This document shows positions 57,637-64,000 of a stretch of DNA of 64,000 nucleotides, one piece after another. The stretch's first letter is position 1; every line of letters begins with the position of its first letter. The notes below the pieces were generated by a model. That model searched no databases. It had not been told where the DNA came from and worked only from the letters and a program-made list of their open reading frames with translations. Source of the DNA: Palaemon carinicauda (taxonomy: Eukaryota; Arthropoda; Malacostraca; Decapoda; Palaemonidae); contig NC_090750.1 in the NCBI RefSeq assembly GCF_036898095.1, positions 87,821,267 to 87,885,266 of the forward strand, in the 5' to 3' direction. The position numbers and the translations under genes were made by a program.

Positions 57637-58695
57637 TTACACCGCTTGGAGGGCGGAGATGACTGTTCCAATGGAGAACCCGTCTAAGGATTTCCTCGAG
57701 TAGTCCTTGAGGTAATGGGCAGTAAAGGTTGACTGGTTCGACCAAGTACCTGCTCGCAGGATTTGCCCCACTGCCATGTTTTTCTCAAAGGCTAAGGAGG
57801 TGCTCAGGCCCCTGATGTCATGAGGCCGGGGGGGTACCTGGCACTGCTATGCCATCTTCCTTGTAGGTTCTGGCGATAACTTGTCTCAACCAGAAGGAAA
57901 TGGTGTTCTTGGAAACTTGTTTCTTATTAATACCTGTGGAAACGAAGAGGCTCTTGATGCCTGGTCGGAGATGCGCTGTTCTTTCCAGGTATTTCCTAAT
58001 TGTTCGGACAGGGCATAATTTTAAATCTTCTGCATTGCCTGTCTTAGGGATGGCAGGAATTGAGAAACCCTCAAACTTCGGGTCCCAGACTGCTGGGTTC
58101 TGAGTCTTGGCCACAAAAGAAGGCACGAACTTGAAGGATACTTCTTTCCACCCCTTTGAATGAGAAACGTCGTATGATAGACCATGGATCTCTCCCACTC
58201 TCTTAGCGGACGCCAAGGCCAGCAAGAAGACGGCCTTGAGGGTGAGATCTCTGTCTACGATATCCTTCAAGGGTTCGAAGGGGGGATGACACAACATCTT
58301 CAGGACCTTGGCTAAGTCCCACTGGGGCACCCTACTCGCCTGTGGGGGCAGGACTGCTCGAAACTCTTGACAAGCATCGCTATGTGTCTCGAGGCCCCCA
58401 GGTCGATGCCCTTCAGGAGGAAGACTTGGCCTAAGGTGGCTCGAACTCCTTTTATGGCTGGAATTGACATTCCCACCTTGTCCCTAAGAAACACCAGAAA
58501 ATCTGCTATGTCTGGGACAGAGGCCTTAAGAGGTCTAATGTGCCTCTCAGAGCACCACTTCGTGAAGGAGGCCCATTTTGCCTGGTAGACCGCGGCTGAC
58601 GACTTTCTCAGGTATAGAGACATTCTCTTAGCCGTGGAGGAAGAATATCCTTCTTTCCTCAGGAGCCGCTCGATAGTCTCCAGGCGTGAAGACAT
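57637..58695 (-). pseudogene. DIRS-2 tyrosine recombinase, two frameshifts
   Basis: Start ATG 58,695 (MSSRLETIERLL) overlaps the RT ORF end by 37 bp in another frame. N-terminal core-binding part: VYQAKWASFTKW, IADFLVFLRDKVG and AIKGVRATLGQVF. Catalytic part: Arg in LALASAKRVGEIHGL, HxxR in RPHDIRGLSTSLAF, and Tyr in STFTAHYLKDY. Stop TAA at 57,637-57,639. Frame breaks occur at about 58,320 and at a run of seven G (57,828-57,834). All catalytic residues are present. It would integrate circular DIRS DNA. The 742-codon frame covering 58,312-60,540 is real only in its last ~130 codons, which are this N-terminus. Confidence 0.9.
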
Positions 58696-60758
58696 AAGGA
58701 GAGTGGGTTGTCGTGGAGCCTGAGAAAGTGAGGCTGGTGCAGAAGGTCTGACCTGGCGGGCAGAGGCCACGGCGGTTGACTCGATAGGTCTTTTAGGTCC
58801 GCGAACCACTCTCTCTCCGGCCACCAAGGCGCTACCAAAGTCATCTTTAGGTTTCTGGCTGACCTTACTCTGTTGAGCACTTGTCTTATCAACGTGAAAG
58901 GGGGAAAGGCGTACACATCCAGATTGTCCCACTTGTGCTGAAAGGCGTCTTCTAAGGCTGCTTTCGGGTCTGGTACAGGGGAGCAATAGACTGGGAGTTG
59001 GGCGTTGAGTTTTGTTGCAAAGAGGTCCATCACCGGGGAACCCCAGCGTTGAATGATGAGCTTGGCTACTTCTGGGAGAAGGGACCATTCTGTCCCTACT
59101 ATCTGGCCCATTCTGCTGAGGCCGTCGGCCAGAACGTTTTTCTTCCCGGGAATGAACCTTGGTAACATCACCACTTGATTTTCTTCTGCCCAATCTAGAA
59201 TCTCTATGGTGAGATCGCACAACTCCTTCGATTTCAAGCCTCCCTGTTTCTTTATGTATGCCACTACCGTGGCGTTGTCGCACATCAGCGCCCCGGTGTT
59301 TCCCTTTAGCAGACTTGCGAAGTGTAGGCACGCCTTCTGGACTGCTTTCAACTCCAGGACATTGATGTGGAGTTGCCTCTCCCCTTCCAACCAGGTCCCT
59401 CGTGCCGTTTCGTCGAGGAGATGGGCTCCCCATCCCTGGTTGGAGGCGTCTGTGAACAGTAGTAACTCGGGAGGGCCGGTCCCGAAGTGCATCCCCTTGA
59501 GTGAGTTCGACTGGCAATGCCACCATTCCAGGGAGGGTCTCGTGTTTGGAAGGACTGGGATTAGCACCTGCTGTGAATCCGTCTGGCACCAGAGGTTCTT
59601 GAGATTCCATTGGATGGATCTGAGCCTTACCCTCCTTTGGGGAACTAGTTTCTCCAATGAGACCAGGTGACCTATCAGCCTCTGCCAGTCTTTCGCACTC
59701 CTGGGGTGTTCTGACAGGAACGGCTGAATAATGTGTCTGAGGTTTCTTATCCTGTCCTCCGAAGGGAAAACTTTTCCCCGAATGGTGTCTAATGTCATTC
59801 CCAAGTAGTTTATTCTGGTGGATGGGGATAGATTTGACTTCTTCGGGTTGATTACGATCCCCAGATCCTTGCAAAATTGAAGGAGACTCCTCCCTTGTTC
59901 CTCCAAGAGGACCTTTGAGGCGGAAAGAAGCAACCAGTCGTCCAGGTATCTGATAAGGCGAATGCCTCGTTCGTGAGCCCACACTGAGACAGTCGTGAAG
60001 ACACTCGTGAACACCTGGGGCGCTGTTGACAGACCGAAGCAAAGGGTCCTGAATTGCAGGATCTGGGAACCCCATTTCACCCGGAGGAACTTTCGACTCG
60101 AGGGGTGGACCGGAATTTGGAAGTATGCGTCCTTGAGGTCGATGGTCATCATATAATCTTTCTCCCTCAAGGACAGCAGGACTGACTTCGGAGTGTCCAT
60201 TTTGAAGTCCGTCTTCTTGACGAACTTGTTGAGAGCTGACAGATCTATAACCGGTCTCCACTCCCTGGTCGCTTTCTCCACCAGGAACAGGCGACTGTAG
60301 AAACCTGGCCCTGGGAGAAGAACTTCTTCCATGGCGCCCTTCTCTAACATGGAGGATACCTCCTCTTGAAGGGCGGTCCTCTTTAACGGGTCTTTGGGAG
60401 CTAGCCATTCTGTCCGGTTGGCTAGAATAAGAGGGGGTGGTTCCGTTAGGAACGGAAGTCTGTAGCCCTCCTTTAGTACGGACACTGTCCAAGGCTCTGC
60501 TCCTTGAGCCTTCCATGCTTGCCAATGACGTCTGAGGCATCCCCCAACCCGAGGCTTGGGCGGGGATAGGGGGCCTCCCACTCTATCTTCTTCTAGAGGG
60601 GCGGCCTGATCTGCCTCTCCTAGAGGCGGAGTAACCCGACCTGAAGGAGCTTGAGGGCGCTGGAGCTCCCCTGCGGTGGGGGTGAGACGTTGCGGACCAG
60701 GAGGAAGAGGGGGCCTCTCTCCTCGTAGTGCTGGTAGAGGCTTGGGGCGTCGCGGCAC
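58659..60758 (-). CDS. DIRS-2 reverse transcriptase-RNase H-methylase-like polyprotein
   Basis: An uninterrupted 699-codon frame. After a Pro-rich lead that overlaps the ORF1 end, RT motifs are at about residues 155-330: EWRPVIDLSALNKF, MTIDLKDAYFQIPVHPSSRK (first Asp), LCFGLSTAPQVF, RYLDDWLL (Asp pair) and INPKKSNLSP. RNase H is at about 420-560 with LLFTDASNQGWGAH, INVLELKAV, MCDNATVVAYIKKQGG and FIPGKKNVLADGLSR. The last part (DLFATKLNAQLPVYC, YAFPPFTLI, LVAPWWPEREWF) is the region compared with DNA adenine methylases in DIRS elements; activity is unproven. It copies element RNA to DNA. ORF1 overlap at its start suggests frameshifting or re-initiation. The true start is uncertain because the frame has no obvious first ATG. 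Confidence 0.93.
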   Translation of the reverse strand: MPRRPKPLPALRGERPPLPPGPQRLTPTAGELQRPQAPSGRVTPPLGEADQAAPLEEDRVGGPLSPPKPRVGGCLRRHWQAWKAQGAEPWTVSVLKEGYRLPFLTEPPPLILANRTEWLAPKDPLKRTALQEEVSSMLEKGAMEEVLLPGPGFYSRLFLVEKATREWRPVIDLSALNKFVKKTDFKMDTPKSVLLSLREKDYMMTIDLKDAYFQIPVHPSSRKFLRVKWGSQILQFRTLCFGLSTAPQVFTSVFTTVSVWAHERGIRLIRYLDDWLLLSASKVLLEEQGRSLLQFCKDLGIVINPKKSNLSPSTRINYLGMTLDTIRGKVFPSEDRIRNLRHIIQPFLSEHPRSAKDWQRLIGHLVSLEKLVPQRRVRLRSIQWNLKNLWCQTDSQQVLIPVLPNTRPSLEWWHCQSNSLKGMHFGTGPPELLLFTDASNQGWGAHLLDETARGTWLEGERQLHINVLELKAVQKACLHFASLLKGNTGALMCDNATVVAYIKKQGGLKSKELCDLTIEILDWAEENQVVMLPRFIPGKKNVLADGLSRMGQIVGTEWSLLPEVAKLIIQRWGSPVMDLFATKLNAQLPVYCSPVPDPKAALEDAFQHKWDNLDVYAFPPFTLIRQVLNRVRSARNLKMTLVAPWWPEREWFADLKDLSSQPPWPLPARSDLLHQPHFLRLHDNPLSLCLHAWRLSSGS

Positions 60759-61173
60759 TATCCGAGACGGACCTCTTGTAGGGCGGTCTCCTAGAAGTCG
60801 TAGGTCTGGGGACGTTAGCCTTCTTCTTTTTCGAGACCTTCTCCATTATGGCCTCTAGTTCCTTCAGAGGAAATAAAGACTCTCCCCACAGGGGTAAGCA
60901 GCGAATGGCTCGCGCCTCCCTGTCTGGTACCTTTCGAGACACCTTCGTCAGAACAGTGTCTCGCTTGCGGAGCACCCAGTTAGCTGTTAGTGCGAGAGAC
61001 TGATATGTCAAAAACTTAAGGGTTTTACCCCCGGAGGTAATGAGGTCCCTCAGTAGGCCTTGCTGGTCAGGGTCCTCGGGGTCGAAGGAGGCTTGTACAC
61101 CTACCAAAGTGGAAGCCCACCAGTCCAGCCAAGAGGAGACGTTTACTAAGTCCCTCGACATTTCCTCCATCAT
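60583..61173 (-). pseudogene. DIRS-2 ORF1 C-terminal segment
   Basis: The minus frame reads NVSSWLDWWASTLVGV, SLALTANWVLRKRDTVLTKV and LPLWGESLFPLKELEAIME, then a Ser/Arg/Gly-rich basic tail ending RRGRSGRPSRRR-stop. It corresponds to the helical and basic tail parts of DIRS-1 ORF1. It is joined to the preceding ORF1 frame (61,170-61,694) by a frame change near 61,170. It overlaps the RT ORF by about 175 bp. Confidence 0.75.
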
Positions 61174-61694
61174 GGAGGCTTCTGCTGGCGAGAAACAGAC
61201 TGGGGCCGAAGAGGCTCTATCGTCTGAGACGCCTTGACTAAGACGCCGACTGGACGTCTAGCTCTTGGGGCCAGGGGCGCCGTCCTGCCGAGGTACTGGA
61301 CCTCATCCGCGGGTATGTCCGCACCAGGGGCCTGGGATAATAAAGGCAACGATGGTTCAGCGGGAACTCTCGTCCGCCCTAGGGCTCTGGGTGCCGAGGA
61401 CGCGGTTCCCGTGGGCTGACCCGACAGCGGGAACCGTTCCTTCCGACCCGAAGGCCGCACCAGCTGGGCTGGTTCGGCCAGGCCGCCTGACGAGAAGCGC
61501 GTTTCCCCCCACTGGGCGGGGTGAACCGGAGGCTTCGAGGACTTATGCCTTCTAGAGAGGTCTTTCCTGCGGGCTAGGTCGCGAGGGTCAAGGCTGTGCT
61601 TGACAGGACGGCAGCCTTGGCGACCGCTCACTGGACCGGCGGTCCGGGGAACAAAGCACCTTTGAGTCCCGAGATACGTAGATCCAGGCACCAC
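61170..61694 (-). pseudogene. DIRS-2 ORF1 middle segment
   Basis: A 174-codon frame rich in Pro, Arg and Ser (for example SLDPRDLARRKDLSRRHKSS) that continues ORF1 after the frame change near 61,600-61,690. I see no conserved domain except AEVQYLGR-like acidic/aromatic residues (PADEVQYLGRTA), which may be the start of the helical domain. Confidence 0.55.
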
Positions 61695-62656
61695 CGAGAG
61701 ATCTACTACTCCTATACTTACGGCCTGGGGAGCGGGAGCGCTTCCTGCTATACCGGGAACGCGACCTCGAACGGGAACGTTCGCTCCTGGACCGCTCCCT
61801 CCGACGACGGTGTTTTACCCTGACCTCTTCCTCTGACGAGGAATAGACGTCCGATGAACCCGACGACACTGTGTTCATCGCGTGTCGGCTGGTAGCGGGG
61901 ACTGCGGGGGACTTCTTCGGGCGTTGAACGCCAGAGGTCGAGGGCTGGAGGAAGTCTTCGGGGACTTCCGTGGGGAGGGTCGGGAACGACTCAAAACGTT
62001 CCATGCCAGGGAGCCAGGGATCCAGGGTCACATCCATCCTTAGGGGTGAACTACCCGGCGTCTTCGGGAGCCTCCAACCGAAGGCATCGTTACCCGAAGG
62101 TCGAACTTTCTTCCGGTTGTCTCCCCCTAACCACGATCCAGAAGCACAGGCCCACGAGGGCGGCGGAGATACCAACACCGCGTTACTACCCCACAAGGGG
62201 TCATCGGAGGAAGCGTGCCCCCCGAGCACAAGGGCCGACTCTCCGGACGCACTACTGGGTCCTTCACTAGCCCTAGAGGGGCCCGCAATTGGCACTGCAC
62301 TTACACTGGGCTCCTGGGAAAGGACGCCTTGTTCATTTTCCACACTAGACTTACCTCGTCCCCTACTCTGTGTAGGGGACGGTGAAACCGAGGCCCCGTC
62401 GGACCGCTCACTGGGTGATGGTAGTGACAAACTAGCTTTCCTGGGGGAACGTTTCGCTGATTTTCTCTTTTTGGTACCGTAATGTACCCACTGGATATCG
62501 CTCCAGTCTACACACTCGGGGCACGTATCTGCTGACGAGCAAACCCTTCCCCTACAGGAGGAACAAAGGGAGTGAGGATCCACTTCAGGCTTGGAGAGGA
62601 ACGCTCCACACGATTTTCCGGCTCTAGGCCCAGGACAACGGCGGATTTGCTCCATA
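61588..62656 (-). CDS. DIRS-2 ORF1 N-terminal segment (Gag-like)
   Basis: I chose ATG at about 62,656 (MEQIRRCPGPRAGKSCG) over the upstream ATG at 62,808 because it aligns with the DIRS-1 start. The Cys-rich module VDPHSLCSSCRGRVCSSADT and CPECVDW has spacing C-x2-C-x4-C-x5-C-x2-C. Then come Ser-rich and acidic regions and a strong RS-type segment near 61,700-61,800 (RRRERSRSERSRSRSRSRYS). RS segments occur in host splicing factors; here they may target RNA or nuclear bodies, which is inference only. The frame closes at 61,588. Confidence 0.78.
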
Positions 62657-62858
62657 ATGCACACAACGCACGACACAAGCACGAAGGGAATCAATGAAAA
62701 CACTGGGTAAGCACACGTGTGGAAGGTGAACGCACAGGAATACCCGGGAAAAGTACACTGGAAAACGCAAGTTACCACGCTGGGAACACGTGGGGCACTA
62801 GAACGCACACAAAGGATCGATAGAGAACAAGAGCGAGGTGTTCACACCGCGCGACCAG

Positions 62859-63059
62859 AGAACTTAATGATGAGTCTGACCCAGCCGGGCAGCGACCTAC
62901 GTTGAGCCTACCCTCGGGGCACATTCCTTAATGCCGGGGGTAGGCCTCCTTAGAAAGCGGGATGGGGGGTAACCTACGCAAAACTCTGGTCGGTAGAGAG
63001 GAGATTACCAGTAACTCCTAAAGAAAGTAGTTCGAGGTAAGTATTCGTGTTGGAACAAA
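62859..63059 (-). repeat. DIRS-2 right (5') inverted terminal repeat
   Basis: AACTTAATGATGAGTCTGAC through GGCACATTCCTTAATGCCGG to CTCCTAAAGAAAGTAGTTCG. It ends with the end-specific GTAAGTATTCGTGTTGGAAC. Confidence 0.96.
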
Positions 63060-63219
63060 CTACAGATAATAAGGAGAGAAAGTACAACTCTTCTCGAGTA
63101 TCCATGGCAAACTGACAAACTTGACAGGTATGCATGAAGAGCGTGTGTGCTCCTCAGGTATCAGGTATACCTGACAGGCGTACCTGTCAGGTGTACATGA
63201 TAGTGTATGGCCGGCCTTA

Positions 63220-64000
63220 GTACAGTATGCCCTATAGGTGTTCATACACCTGCTACCTGTGCACGGTCTTCCAATGAGCCGAGCATGTGCACCATTGGTC
63301 TAGATGAAGGGTGCCACCCATCTCCCCTTACTTCTCCTCAGTTTTCTCTTCCTATGGATAATTTGGTTCTAAAAGGGGAAAGGTAAGCTCATGGTGAGGC
63401 AAGAGACACTGGCCATTGATCTCCTTATTCTTATGAGCAACTAGACGTTCCGTCATATCACTATGATAGTTTCCTTATGATTGATCTCTTCGGGATCACT
63501 CCCCATGTGATTGATCCTATCATCGTTCACAGCAAGATCTTTCACTATGTGGCGATCATTCCCATAATGATTGGTAACGGCGTGATCGTACTACTTGTAG
63601 CCCCCAGGTCATCATGGATATTCCCACGTGCTCATGAGTGCAGGAACAAAATCACTTGTCATCTGTTCCTTCTCCATGTGGACAGTCATGTGCTAATAAG
63701 TTGGAACAGAAGACCACCCAGAACTGTTCTTGCAAGCAGCATGCTGCCCTAACATGTGTGCTTAATCAGTGTCCAGGTTCTCGACAACAGAGAGATCAGT
63801 ACTCATGAAGCTAGCAAGCTCACTGCCCGATACGGTTTTTGTGAGTTGATAAATCAGGCGCCCATCTGGGCAGTTGACAACGCGATACTGTAGAGTTGTC
63901 TGTGTGGTTCATCACTGGGAAGAATAATGCTCAATTTCCAGGGGCAAGTTGAAGTTTAAGAGTAGTCTCTGCATCCTTGGATGACAGAAAGGCTAATTGC
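63220..64000 (+). pseudogene. Continuation of the plus-strand DIRS ORF1 remnant (tentative)
   Basis: Position alone (just outside the right Harbinger repeat) predicts continuity with 55,640-56,476. In one + frame, Asp/His/Ser/Arg-rich strings (RSLRDHS-like near 63,480-63,560) resemble the low-complexity part of DIRS ORF1, but there is no clear motif match and stops are frequent. The window ends inside it. Confidence 0.35.

Larger units (their letters stand above)
56936..63059 (-). mobile_element. DIRS-2: complete-structure DIRS retrotransposon, 6.1 kb
   Basis: Inverted terminal repeats at 56,936-57,150 and 62,859-63,059, an internal complementary region at 57,217-57,317, and all three genes on the minus strand: ORF1 (62,656 to 60,583), RT-RNase H ORF (60,758 to 58,659) and tyrosine recombinase (58,695 to 57,637). 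Ends are set by where the complementary region stops matching: AAAAATTTT on the left and GGAACAAA on the right. There is no target-site duplication. The RT ORF is intact, while ORF1 and the recombinase have a few frameshifts, so the copy looks recently inactivated or carries assembly indels. Confidence 0.95.
56480..63216 (-). mobile_element. Short PIF/Harbinger element, split by DIRS-2
   Basis: Terminal inverted repeats GGCCGGCCATACACTATCAT (left, 56,480) and its exact inverse at 63,197-63,216 extend further as GTACAC. The immediate flanks are TAA and TTA, compatible with the TWA target of this superfamily apart from one mismatch. Minus-strand coding fragments fit a Harbinger transposase N-terminus on both sides of DIRS-2. 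Without DIRS-2 it is only about 613 bp, so it is an internally deleted non-autonomous derivative. Confidence 0.85.

Noticed and set aside
58312..60540. 742-codon open frame antisense to or overlapping DIRS-2 RT
   Set aside because: Most of it is a shadow of the RT-RNase H ORF in another frame, with low-complexity Ser/Arg/Gly content. Only its last ~130 codons are real, as the recombinase N-terminus.

Overview
The window is AT-rich animal nuclear DNA with split genes, long introns, dinucleotide microsatellites and many transposable elements. It contains no bacterial, phage or CRISPR features. DIRS-type tyrosine-recombinase retrotransposons, a jockey/RTE-like LINE family ending in (ATT/TTA)n, and Tigger and PIF/Harbinger DNA transposons all occur together. 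That mix fits a decapod crustacean (shrimp or crab); this placement is inferred, not read directly.

Only two host genes can be named. (1) The terminal exon of POLR2H/RPB8 (RNA polymerase I/II/III subunit RPABC3) lies on the + strand at 24,392-24,509. I could not find its upstream exons. (2) Six 3' exons of MFAP1 (spliceosomal B-complex protein) lie on the - strand between 46,636 and 54,550. Splice sites are clean, all five mapped introns are phase 0, and a poly(A) signal lies just past the stop. The N-terminal exon(s) should be beyond the TE cluster on the right. The two genes converge tail to tail across about 21 kb of repeats.

Layout. 1-16.8 kb: intron-like or intergenic DNA with microsatellites and LINE fragments. 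16.8-24 kb: unclassified repeat, an old + strand DIRS copy, a 1.7-kb imperfect palindrome built on a DIRS terminus, and a rearranged DIRS ORF1. 24.4-25.4 kb: end of POLR2H. 25.5-33.7 kb: eroded DIRS RT, RNase H and recombinase pieces, plus a LINE 3' end that keeps its ORF end. 34,059-45,009: a nearly complete DIRS element (DIRS-1) with both inverted terminal repeats and the internal complementary region. Its RT is split by a 3.1-kb Tigger-like transposon (37,284-40,371). 45.1-46.5 kb: decayed LINE RT. 46.6-54.6 kb: MFAP1, with a DIRS end and a LINE with target-site duplication in its introns. 55.1-64 kb: a three-layer nest, in which a 6.1-kb DIRS element (DIRS-2, 56,936-63,059) sits in a short PIF/Harbinger element (56,480-63,216), which itself sits in a + strand DIRS ORF1 remnant.

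The DIRS elements have the usual gene set: ORF1/Gag-like, then an RT-RNase H-methylase-like ORF, then a tyrosine recombinase in an overlapping frame. The internal complementary region of each of the two best copies matches the reverse complement of both element ends joined together, which defines the element boundaries closely. No copy has all ORFs open, so the ones seen here are non-autonomous or recently inactivated.
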